A stretch of 12,193 bases of DNA. It comes from an archaeon (lineage in GTDB: Archaea; Nanoarchaeota; Nanoarchaeia; Pacearchaeales; GW2011-AR1). Position numbers and translations under genes: made by a program. The notes beneath the pieces are model-generated. The model saw only the letters and a program-made list of their open reading frames with translations. It made no database searches and was not told the origin of the DNA. Below, piece after piece: positions 1 through 5,274 of the stretch. Position 1 is the stretch's first letter; each line of letters opens with the position of its first letter. The stretch covers positions 1-12,193 of the forward strand of contig DAOWCW010000015.1 in the NCBI GenBank assembly GCA_030639395.1, read 5' to 3'.

Positions 1-71
1 AGGTTGAGTTTGGGAAGGAATATTTGATTAGGGAAGTGGGAAGTGAATATGTTGTGGAGGAAGTTGAGTGA
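1..71 (+). CDS. 3' end of an unidentified gene
   Basis: The third frame is open from the left edge and ends at the TGA at 69-71. It gives only 22 residues, ending EEVE, rich in Glu and Val. The stop overlaps the ATG of the next gene by one base (TGATG), a typical translational coupling of co-transcribed genes. That overlap is the main reason to treat it as a real gene end. Nothing in 22 residues allows a function to be named. Confidence 0.5.
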   Translation, partial: VEFGKEYLIREVGSEYVVEEVE

Positions 72-316
72 TGGATTACGGAGGAGTTGATAGGCGAAAG
101 ACTAAGAAAGATTTGAAGAGGAAGCGGCTTGCTCGGGGATATAAGCGGGGTGGGAAGTTTCGGTCGGCTAATGTTGATGAGGTTGATTTTGCACGTAATA
201 GTGTACCCTCTAAAATGGGCGCTGATGCGCCGTCTTCATCGGGCAAGAAGAGAGATAAGATGGGGAAGGTTGTTGAGAGGAAGAGCTTGGGAAAAAGGAA
301 GAAGAGGAAGTTTTAA
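71..316 (+). CDS. small highly basic protein, function unknown
   Basis: The product is 81 residues from ATG 71. A GTG at 68 is in frame, but the ATG overlaps the preceding stop by one base and has GGAGG at 56-60, so 71 is preferred. The protein is dominated by Lys and Arg, with basic blocks at both ends (RRKTKKDLKRKR early, GKRKKRKF at the C-terminus). A short acidic patch (VDEVDF) and a Ser/Pro/Ala-rich linker lie in the middle. There is no membrane segment and no Cys. Such composition fits nucleic-acid or ribosome binding, but that is inference from charge only. The linker DNA (about 198-243) is richer in C than its surroundings and contains a GGCGC-TGAT-GCGCC hairpin. I do not recognise the family. 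Confidence 0.6.
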   Translation: MDYGGVDRRKTKKDLKRKRLARGYKRGGKFRSANVDEVDFARNSVPSKMGADAPSSSGKKRDKMGKVVERKSLGKRKKRKF

Positions 317-320
317 ATAA
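311..320 (+). promoter_or_regulatory. TATA box of the prepilin peptidase operon
   Basis: TTTTAAATAA lies about 25 bases upstream of ATG 341 and overlaps the stop codon of the preceding gene. No Shine-Dalgarno site precedes ATG 341. The spacing fits an archaeal promoter giving a leaderless transcript that starts at the ATG. Confidence 0.45.
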
Positions 321-340
321 AATGATTGGTTTTTTAGTTT

Positions 341-448
341 ATGAATAAAGAGGTTTTGAAGTGGTTAAATTATTTGGCTGTTGGTATTGGGTTGGTTGCC
401 TTGGGGCTTTTGATTGTAGGAATTATTAGAGCTTTGTTTGTGGCGTGA
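341..448 (+). CDS. tiny single-pass membrane protein
   Basis: The product is 35 residues. A short polar start (MNKEVLKW) is followed by one hydrophobic helix, about residues 10-34, rich in Leu, Val, Ile and Gly. ATG 341 sits about 25 bases behind a TATA box at 311-320. Its TGA overlaps the next ATG by one base (446-448/448-450), so it heads a coupled operon with another small membrane protein and the A24 prepilin peptidase. It has no class III signal motif (Lys/Arg-Gly before the hydrophobic core), so it does not look like a pilin substrate. It could be a small partner of the peptidase or of a pilus assembly platform; that rests on context only. Confidence 0.55.
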   Translation: MNKEVLKWLNYLAVGIGLVALGLLIVGIIRALFVA

Positions 449-630
449 TGGATAGATATTTTTTGGAATGGTTGGGCAGTGTTATTAATTATTCTATTTT
501 GTTATTAATTTTTTTGAGAAGTTATAATAGTGGATATTTTAGTGTGTTTGATATGTCGTTGTCTGCGGTGGGACTTATGGCTTCTATTTTTATTTTTATT
601 GTTAATTTAATTAATAGGGGGAATGATTAA
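448..630 (+). CDS. small two-helix membrane protein
   Basis: The product is 60 residues from ATG 448. A GTG at 445 is also in frame, but the ATG overlaps the upstream stop and is preferred. Hydrophobic segments lie at about residues 9-25 and 37-56, joined by a short polar loop (RSYNSGYFS). The C-terminus is polar (NRGND). Its TAA at 628-630 directly abuts the ATG of the peptidase at 631. The three genes therefore form one transcription unit. I see no catalytic motif and no prepilin signal. The family is not recognised; the role is presumably tied to the peptidase or the cell envelope. Confidence 0.6.
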   Translation: MDRYFLEWLGSVINYSILLLIFLRSYNSGYFSVFDMSLSAVGLMASIFIFIVNLINRGND

Positions 631-1545
631 ATGGAATTTGACACCCTCATAGATTTATTTAGATTATTGATTGGGGCAGACCCATTTTTATTTTGGTTAT
701 TCTTAGGTGGGATTGTTATTGCTTGTTTGCAGGACTTGAAGAGGCGGGAGGTTGATAATTGGTTGAATTTATTTTTGTTGGTTTCGGGTTTGACTTATCT
801 TTTTTATGGGATAATTTTGTCGGGGGATTTTGATTTTATTTTTCATGTTGGCTTTATTTTAATTGTGATGTTTGTGGTTGTGAATTTGTTTTATTATGGA
901 AGAGTTTTTGCTGGGGGCGATGCGAAGCTATTGTTTGCCATGACCGCCTTTTTTATTGGGGTGACATTTTGGGAGTCTATGATTAATATTGGGATTTTTC
1001 TTTTGTTTTTAATGGTTAGTGGTTCTGTTTATGGCTTGGTTTATTCTGGGGTTTTGTGGTTTAAGAATAGGGAAAAGGTGAATGCGGAGATGGTCCGGAT
1101 TGCGAGGGAAGCTAGGGTTGCTTATCTAGGGCTACTTGGCGTGGCTTTAATGTTGCTTGGTTTTGTTAATTTTCTTTTCTTTTTGACTGGTGTTTTGATT
1201 TTTGTTTTTCCTTTCCTTTATATTTTTGCGAAAGGCTTGGAGAATGTTTCGATGATTCGAGAGGTTTCTGGGAAGGAATTGAGGGAAGGAGATTGGTTAG
1301 TTGATGATGTGGTGCTTCGGAAGTCGGAAGTCGGAAGTCGGTCCTCTACGGACATGACTCTGGTGAGCCCGAAGTCGGAAGTTATTCGGGCGGATTGGGA
1401 TGGGTTGAGTTTAGAAGATATTGAGGTTTTGAAGGGCAAAAAAAAGGTTTTGATTAAAGAGGGTTTGCCGTTTGTTCCAGCGTTTTTGATTGCGTTTTTG
1501 GGGTATGGGTTTAGGGAAACTTTATTTATTTGGTTTGGGGTTTGA
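631..1545 (+). CDS. archaeal A24 prepilin peptidase (type II C-terminus)
   Basis: The product is 304 residues, an integral membrane aspartyl protease expected to cut class III signal peptides of archaeal pilins/archaellins at the cytoplasmic face. The two catalytic aspartates are visible: D35 in the QDLKRREVDNWL motif and D97 in AGGDAKLL (the G-x-GD-type motif). Hydrophobic helices flank both motifs and continue to about residue 200. The C-terminal part (EGDWLVDDVV, then LSLEDIEVL, then IKEGLPFVPAFLIAF) matches the archaeal type II C-terminal domain I know from this family. Between these, residues about 231-252 form an unusual Ser/Lys/Glu-rich insertion encoded by repetitive DNA. It is the last gene of the operon starting at 341. 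No pilin gene is visible in the window, so the substrates lie elsewhere. Confidence 0.88.
   Translation: MEFDTLIDLFRLLIGADPFLFWLFLGGIVIACLQDLKRREVDNWLNLFLLVSGLTYLFYGIILSGDFDFIFHVGFILIVMFVVVNLFYYGRVFAGGDAKLLFAMTAFFIGVTFWESMINIGIFLLFLMVSGSVYGLVYSGVLWFKNREKVNAEMVRIAREARVAYLGLLGVALMLLGFVNFLFFLTGVLIFVFPFLYIFAKGLENVSMIREVSGKELREGDWLVDDVVLRKSEVGSRSSTDMTLVSPKSEVIRADWDGLSLEDIEVLKGKKKVLIKEGLPFVPAFLIAFLGYGFRETLFIWFGV
1319..1382 (+). repeat. short repetitive in-frame insertion in the peptidase gene
   Basis: The heptamer-like unit GGAAGTC recurs at 1319-1341 and again, as GAAGTCGGAAGT, at 1371-1382. These copies flank a C-richer core (1342-1370) that contains a small GTCC...GGAC inverted repeat. The whole segment stays in frame and adds about 20 polar residues to a loop between two conserved blocks of the peptidase. 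A related 18-base sequence coding KSEVGS occurs in the RPA gene at 4902-4919. Confidence 0.5.
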
Positions 1546-1585
1546 GGTTAGTGATTGGGAGCTGAGGAGAGGGGGAAGAATAAAA

Positions 1586-1612
1586 CTCGGATTACGCGGA
1601 TTCTGTTCCGAG
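1586..1612. repeat. small inverted repeat between convergent genes
   Basis: CTCGG (1586-1590) pairs with CCGAG (1608-1612) around a 17-base loop that holds a direct repeat CGGATT. It lies in the 87-base gap between the convergent peptidase and TrmB-type genes. No T-run follows directly on the plus strand. It may help end transcription or be a remnant of a repeat; the stem is short. Confidence 0.25.
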
Positions 1613-1632
1613 AGTGAGCCTATAGATTATTA

Positions 1633-2358
1633 TTATTTAGATTTTTTCCAGATTTCGTCCCATAAGTTGTGATATTGTTGTGCGATTTCTTTGGACTCTA
1701 TTAATATAGAGATTGGTTTATCCGAGAAAGTTGTTAGGATTATTTTGTCTTCGAATATGTTCATGGCTGGTGGTATGTTTTGATTTGTGTATTTTACTTT
1801 TGAATTTTTGAGTTTTTTAAATTTCAGTTTGCAGTTCATGTTGGCAATTCCTCTAACTATTAATCCTTTCTCCTCTTTGAGATCGTCTATTTTATTGAAG
1901 AATTCTATTGCCTCCTCCTCTAGAATAGATTCTGATATAGCAAAATATTTGTATATTTGTCCTTTTTTGGCATTTTCTATTAATTTTAATGTTGCATTAA
2001 ATAACCCTTTGTATCCTTCACAAATTTCTACATTTGTAGGATTTGTTGTGCTGGTTTGTTGTAGTTGGTTTAGAGAGGGAAGAATTTTTAGGAAGTTTTG
2101 TTGTTTTATTTCTATATATTTGTTGATTATTTTTGGGTCTAGTGTATGATAATGTTTGATTTTTCCTTTAATTATATGAGCTATGAATCCTTTGTCTGTG
2201 AGGGTGTTTAGTGCGTTGTAAACTACTGAGCTTTGAAGGGAGGTTTGTTTTATTATTTGTCCGGCTCTAGTTTGGCCTATTTTTAGTAGAGTTAGATATA
2301 CTTTGCTTTCAGAGGAAGAGAATCCGTTTTCTTCTAATGTGGCTTGGATGTTTTGCAT
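1633..2358 (-). CDS. TrmB-family transcriptional regulator
   Basis: The product is 241 residues from ATG 2358. An N-terminal winged helix-turn-helix is visible at about residues 5-75: ESKVYLTLL, then AGQIIKQTSLQSSVVYNALNTL as recognition region, then DKGFI and the wing. A predicted linker helix follows (YIEIKQQNFLKIL), then a C-terminal domain of about 140 residues resembling the effector/sensor part of TrmB-like proteins. These regulate sugar, redox or envelope genes in archaea; the ligand cannot be told here. An ATG at 2370 would add four residues, but it lies inside a palindrome and only about 20 bases from the TATA-like element, so 2358 fits better. The gene is divergent from a small secreted protein, a possible target. 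Confidence 0.8.
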   Translation of the reverse strand: MQNIQATLEENGFSSSESKVYLTLLKIGQTRAGQIIKQTSLQSSVVYNALNTLTDKGFIAHIIKGKIKHYHTLDPKIINKYIEIKQQNFLKILPSLNQLQQTSTTNPTNVEICEGYKGLFNATLKLIENAKKGQIYKYFAISESILEEEAIEFFNKIDDLKEEKGLIVRGIANMNCKLKFKKLKNSKVKYTNQNIPPAMNIFEDKIILTTFSDKPISILIESKEIAQQYHNLWDEIWKKSK

Positions 2359-2361
2359 TTT

Positions 2362-2381
2362 ACTCACCATTTATGGTGAGT
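2362..2381. promoter_or_regulatory. 20-base palindrome, likely operator at the trmB-like start
   Basis: ACTCACCATTTATGGTGAGT is a perfect inverted repeat (9-base arms, TT centre). It sits between a TATA-like element (2386-2393, minus strand) and the preferred start codon at 2358, covering the expected transcription start. Binding there would block initiation, so autoregulation by the adjacent TrmB-type protein is the simplest reading. It also lies 66 bases upstream of the divergent gene at 2447. Confidence 0.55.
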
Positions 2382-2385
2382 GAGT

Positions 2386-2393
2386 GTTTAAGT
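2386..2393 (-). promoter_or_regulatory. TATA-like element of the trmB-like gene
   Basis: On the minus strand this reads ACTTAAAC, close to ACTTAAATA upstream of RPA in this window. Its centre lies about 31 bases from ATG 2358, giving a predicted leader of about five bases. Confidence 0.35.
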
Positions 2394-2446
2394 AGTTATT
2401 GGTTTTGGTTATTTTATGAGAATAATTAAATTTAGGGAGGATAAAA

Positions 2447-2779
2447 ATGGGAATAAAGCGAGTTATTGTTAGTGGGGCACTTTGTTTGGCTTTGTTTGGT
2501 GAAAGTGGTGCTTCGGACATTATAACATCAGTTTATCGAGGCAGAGTTCCTGGGTATATTGCTACTGTTAGTCAAAAAAATTATTCAGGATCTACTCACA
2601 TCTATATGGAAGCGGTTAATAGAAATAATACAGATATGTCTTTGTTGATGGGAGAGGATATTGATGGGGATGGAATTCTTGAATGGGACACAATCCGATA
2701 TGGGGGAAAATATTCTTTTGAGAAAACATCTCATGCTCAGAGGCTTTTAAGTATGGCTGTAAATTATTCTAGAAGGTAG
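2447..2779 (+). CDS. small secreted protein with an EF-hand-like DxDxDG loop
   Basis: The product is 110 residues. A basic start (MGIKR) and hydrophobic stretch to about residue 18 form a Sec-type signal peptide, with likely cleavage after about residue 22-23 (GAS). The mature part has DIDGDGILE at residues 71-79, which has the D-x-D-x-D-G pattern of EF-hand/dockerin-type calcium loops. It is a single loop, so structural calcium binding is plausible but unproven. The start is supported by GGGAGG at 2435-2440, six bases before ATG 2447; this is one of the few clear Shine-Dalgarno sites here. The gene is divergent from the TrmB-type regulator and may be controlled by it. I do not recognise the family. 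Confidence 0.65.
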   Translation: MGIKRVIVSGALCLALFGESGASDIITSVYRGRVPGYIATVSQKNYSGSTHIYMEAVNRNNTDMSLLMGEDIDGDGILEWDTIRYGGKYSFEKTSHAQRLLSMAVNYSRR

Positions 2780-2805
2780 AATAGGTTATTTTTTGAATTT
2801 GATTT

Positions 2806-3396
2806 TTAAGGAATTCTTGGTGGTAGTATGGGAATTTCTTCGGGTTTGATTTCTTCGGGTTTTTCTGGCATTGGAATTTCCTCTACTTTTAATATTTCCT
2901 CTTGGAGTGATTTTAATTCCTCTTCCGAGGCTTGTCGTTTCTCAGTTTCGTTTCCGTAAATTGGGATGACTTCTAAGAGAGCGTGGTCCATAATTTTTAA
3001 TTCATTGATTCTAATTTCTTTTGGAGAGAATTTATCTTGTAATTTTCTGCTGACTTCTTGTGTTATATTTTGTGAGGATTCTGGAACTTTGTCAAGATGT
3101 TCTTTTGGGATAATTAGGGAATGTCCTTTGCTTAATGGGTTTAATTCTAGGATTGCGATATAATTTTTGTTTTCGGCGATTTTGTAAGATGGGGTCTTGT
3201 TTGCGACGATTGCACAGAAGATGCATTGTCCGCCTAGATGGGTTAGATTATTTTGTTTAACAAATGTTTCGATTTGTTCGGTTGTCATGGAGTTGATTTG
3301 TTCGGAGATTTGGGAGCGTTTGTCTTCAGGGAAATTGTCTAGTTGTGTTAAAAGGTGTTCTTTTATTTTGGAAGCTTCTTCTTTTGTGATTGGCAT
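2806..3396 (-). CDS. HIT-fold protein lacking the catalytic histidine
   Basis: The product is 196 residues. Residues 1-51 form an extra helical domain (KEEASKIKEHLLTQLDNF onwards, ending VKQNNL). The HIT domain follows, about 56-148: CIFC (C58, C61) as in zinc-type HIT proteins, then SYKIAENKN, LELNPLSKGHSLIIPKEH and IMDHALLEVIPIY. In active HIT hydrolases the last segment reads H-x-H-x-H-x-x-P. Here it is H138-A-L-L-E142-V-I-P, so only the first His remains and the nucleophile position is Glu. Nucleotide hydrolysis by the usual mechanism is therefore unlikely; nucleotide binding or a structural role is possible. The C-terminal tail (about 155-196) is Glu/Pro-rich and ends PPRIP. A TATA box 26 bases before ATG 3396 fits a leaderless start. 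Confidence 0.75.
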   Translation of the reverse strand: MPITKEEASKIKEHLLTQLDNFPEDKRSQISEQINSMTTEQIETFVKQNNLTHLGGQCIFCAIVANKTPSYKIAENKNYIAILELNPLSKGHSLIIPKEHLDKVPESSQNITQEVSRKLQDKFSPKEIRINELKIMDHALLEVIPIYGNETEKRQASEEELKSLQEEILKVEEIPMPEKPEEIKPEEIPILPPRIP

Positions 3397-3418
3397 AGTT
3401 GATATGGGCTATTGGAAG

Positions 3419-3426
3419 TTATAAAG
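3419..3426 (-). promoter_or_regulatory. TATA box of the HIT-like gene
   Basis: The minus strand reads CTTTATAA, with its centre about 26 bases upstream of ATG 3396. No Shine-Dalgarno site lies before the ATG. This is the classic spacing for a leaderless archaeal transcript and supports 3396 as the start. Confidence 0.5.
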
Positions 3427-3444
3427 TTTATGAAGATTGGGTTT

Positions 3445-3672
3445 TTAATGTTTTAATCCATTAGTATTACAAATATATGTTGTGCCGTTTGGAAAGCCTG
3501 GATAATAGATTTGGGTTCCGGTATTTTCATGTGGACATTGATCTTTGTCTATATTGCAAAGAACAAGGCCTTCTTTTTGTGTATAGCCTTCTGGTAATTT
3601 TGGATGTTCTGGTATATGAAGTTTAATTGCAGTTCCTACTTCGAACATTTTACATATATCTTTATTTGCCAT
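3445..3672 (-). CDS. 75-residue protein of unknown function
   Basis: The product is short and soluble, without a signal peptide. It has four Cys (C7, C39, C46, C68) and H48 in a CPHE motif, so a single metal site is conceivable, but the spacing does not match a zinc ribbon I know. Tyr, Gly, Pro and Asn are common in the second half (TQIYYPGFPNGTTYIC). It starts 14 bases after the aEF-1beta stop on the same strand, in AT-only sequence with no Shine-Dalgarno site. It is probably the last gene of the zinc-ribbon/aEF-1beta transcript. I do not recognise the family. Confidence 0.6.
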   Translation of the reverse strand: MANKDICKMFEVGTAIKLHIPEHPKLPEGYTQKEGLVLCNIDKDQCPHENTGTQIYYPGFPNGTTYICNTNGLKH

Positions 3673-3686
3673 ATTATTTATTATAT

Positions 3687-3962
3687 TTATCCCACTACTC
3701 TTCGGTAATCTATTAGCTCAACTGAAGAAATACCTTCAATTTCTGATAATGCCTTTTCTACTGCATCGGATTCTTCGTTTTCGGAAAGTGCCATAGTTAT
3801 AATTAAAGCTTTTAGTCCAAATGCGATAGGTTCTTCTTTTGCTTCGCTGAAAACTCCAGATTCGAAAGATTTAATTGTCTCCTTTATTTTTTCTTTAAGT
3901 TGTTCTAAGTTTGTATCTATACTTTCGGGCATTATTTTGAATTGTAGTCCTGCTGTTGCCAT
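3687..3962 (-). CDS. translation elongation factor aEF-1beta
   Basis: The product is 91 residues. It is the archaeal guanine-nucleotide exchange factor that reloads aEF-1alpha with GTP. The family pattern is visible: a first strand ending in KIMPES, a long helix (NLEQLKEKIKETIKSF), EEPIAFGLKALIITMALSE, then VEKALSEIEGISSVELIDYRRVVG with the usual C-terminal strand. An upstream in-frame ATG at 4004 would add 14 residues and overlap the zinc-ribbon gene by 41 bases. ATG 3962 lies one base after that gene's stop and gives the usual family length (about 90 residues), so 3962 is chosen. The zinc-ribbon/aEF-1beta pair is a common archaeal arrangement. Confidence 0.9.
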   Translation of the reverse strand: MATAGLQFKIMPESIDTNLEQLKEKIKETIKSFESGVFSEAKEEPIAFGLKALIITMALSENEESDAVEKALSEIEGISSVELIDYRRVVG

Positions 3963-3963
3963 T

Positions 3964-4110
3964 CTAGGGTCCTTGGTGTTCGCATTTTGAGCATTTATAT
4001 TCAATTGATAGGTTTCTACATTTGTCGCATCTTAGGATTTCGTTTTTGCATTTTGAGCATGGAAATCTTACGATTTTTGTTGTTTCTTTGTCGCAGCTTG
4101 TACATTTCAT
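3964..4110 (-). CDS. 48-residue four-CxxC zinc-ribbon protein
   Basis: The product is 48 residues with four CxxC pairs: C3/C6, C18/C21, C28/C31 and C40/C43, ending CEHQGP. This is the small archaeal zinc-ribbon family (HVO_2753-like, described as a Zn-ribbon RNA-binding protein) that usually lies directly before the aEF-1beta gene, as here. It should bind two zinc ions, and an RNA-related role is inferred from the family. Its TAG is one base before ATG 3962 of aEF-1beta. A TATA element on the minus strand at 4132-4139 is about 25 bases from ATG 4110, fitting a leaderless start. Confidence 0.85.
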   Translation of the reverse strand: MKCTSCDKETTKIVRFPCSKCKNEILRCDKCRNLSIEYKCSKCEHQGP

Positions 4111-4131
4111 AATAGGATGTCTTGATTTTGG

Positions 4132-4139
4132 TTTATAAG
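4132..4139 (-). promoter_or_regulatory. TATA box of the zinc-ribbon/aEF-1beta operon
   Basis: The minus strand reads CTTATAAA about 25 bases upstream of ATG 4110. No Shine-Dalgarno site is present, so the transcript is probably leaderless. Confidence 0.5.
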
Positions 4140-4153
4140 TTTTGTGTTACAAA

Positions 4154-4228
4154 TCTTATAAATAATCCATGTTGGTTTACCCAGTAGGTACCTCTGGTGA
4201 GCCATAAAAGTTGTTATGGTTGTTTTTG
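4154..4228 (+). promoter_or_regulatory. possible extra promoter and hairpin-T-run in the divergent gap
   Basis: A good plus-strand TATA box (TCTTATAAATAA, 4154-4165) would start RNA near 4186. Downstream, CCATAA (4202-4207) and TTATGG (4214-4219) form a six-base stem around AAGTTG, closed by a G-T pair, followed by TGTTTTTG. This resembles promoter, short transcript and terminator ahead of the RPA promoter. It could be a small RNA of about 40 bases, a second RPA leader, or a minus-strand TATA, since the box is nearly symmetrical. Confidence 0.25.
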
Positions 4229-4251
4229 ATATAGACTAAACCTCAATAATA

Positions 4252-4259
4252 CTTAAATA
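4252..4259 (+). promoter_or_regulatory. TATA box of the RPA gene
   Basis: CTTAAATA is centred about 26 bases before ATG 4281. This position decides the start: the upstream in-frame GTG at 4260 touches the box and would lie upstream of the predicted transcription start. Confidence 0.55.
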
Positions 4260-4280
4260 GTGAAGTTGGGTTTTTTAAAT

Positions 4281-5255
4281 ATGAAAAATTATGAGCTGTT
4301 GGTTGATCGGATTGCTAAGTTGGCCAGCTTGGAAAGGGATGAGGTTATTCGGAAGATTGAGGCGAAAAAGGCTAAGTTGTCGGGATTGATTTCTAAAGAG
4401 GGTGCGGCTCAGATTATTGCGGCTGAGTTGGGGATTAGTTTTGAGGATGAAGATTTGAAGATTGCGGAGTTGATGGGGGGACTGAGGAAGGTTAATGTTG
4501 TAGGGAAGGTTATGAATATTTTTCCTGTTCGTAGTTTTGAGAAGAATGACCGGAAGGGGAAGGTTGCGAATTTTATTTTGGCTGATGATAGTGGGAGTAC
4601 TCGGGTTGTTTTGTGGGATACTAATCATATTGAGTTGATTGAAAATGAGACGATTAAGGTTGGTGATGTTGTTGAAATTAAGAATGGTTCGACTCGAGAT
4701 TCGGAGATTCATCTTTCGAGTTTTGGTGAATTGAAGAAAAGTGCAGTTGTTATGGATGAGGTCAAGAATGTGCCGGCTGCTAGCGAGGTTGGTTTAGATG
4801 AGGTTCGGCAGGGGATGAATGTTAGGTTGAGAGGGGTTGTTGTTCAGGTTTTTCAGCCTAGATTTTATTCAGTTTGTCCGACTTGTAATAAGAAGGGTAC
4901 AAAGTCGGAGGTCGGTAGTGGGGATTCGGTTGTCGAAGAGTTTAGGTGTGCTGAGCATGGTGTTGTTGAGAAGAGAGATCGGGCGATTTTGAATTTTGTT
5001 TTGGATGATGGGATTGAGAGCATGAGGGTTGTTATGTTTTCGGATCAGATTGGGGCGCTTATTCCTGAAGATGATTTGAAAGATGAGGTTAAGGCTGCGG
5101 CGTTTAGGGATGATTTTTTGGGGACTGAGATTTATTTGAGTGGTAGGGTTAATAGGAATCAGTTGTTTAATAATTTGGAGATTGTTGCTAGTGATGTTGA
5201 GAAGGTTGATGTTGAGAAGTTGATTACCGAATTAGATGGGGGAAAGGTTAGTTAG
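4281..5255 (+). CDS. replication protein A, two OB folds with zinc site
   Basis: The product is 324 residues from ATG 4281. It is the archaeal single-stranded-DNA binding protein of replication and repair. Residues 1-50 are the helical N-terminal region (EEVIRK-like helix, LSGLISKEGAAQIIAAELGI) typical of archaeal RPA. OB fold 1 spans about 66-150 (VVGKVMNIFPVRSF, NFILADDSGSTRVVLWD, VGDVVEI). OB fold 2 spans about 175-305, with the inserted zinc site C199-x2-C202, then C223-x2-H226, followed by ILNFVLDDGIESMRVVMF. The loop between the Cys pairs carries a KSEVGS segment (208-213) like the one inserted in the prepilin peptidase. A start at GTG 4260 is rejected because of the TATA position. DUF457 follows after 19 bases and radA comes next. 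Confidence 0.9.
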   Translation: MKNYELLVDRIAKLASLERDEVIRKIEAKKAKLSGLISKEGAAQIIAAELGISFEDEDLKIAELMGGLRKVNVVGKVMNIFPVRSFEKNDRKGKVANFILADDSGSTRVVLWDTNHIELIENETIKVGDVVEIKNGSTRDSEIHLSSFGELKKSAVVMDEVKNVPAASEVGLDEVRQGMNVRLRGVVVQVFQPRFYSVCPTCNKKGTKSEVGSGDSVVEEFRCAEHGVVEKRDRAILNFVLDDGIESMRVVMFSDQIGALIPEDDLKDEVKAAAFRDDFLGTEIYLSGRVNRNQLFNNLEIVASDVEKVDVEKLITELDGGKVS

Positions 5256-5274
5256 GTTTGTGTTTTGTGTTTGA

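Noticed and set aside
1787..2149. 120-codon plus-strand frame opposite the TrmB-type gene
   Set aside because: It lies antisense to a regulator with a convincing winged helix and has only a biased Phe/Ser/Leu composition.
4260..4280. GTG 4260 as the RPA start
   Set aside because: It touches the TATA box, lies upstream of the predicted transcription start, and adds residues not expected in archaeal RPA N-termini.
4275..4712. 145-codon minus-strand frame opposite the RPA N-terminus
   Set aside because: It is the shadow of a well-supported RPA gene and has an Asn/Leu/Ile-rich product without any motif.
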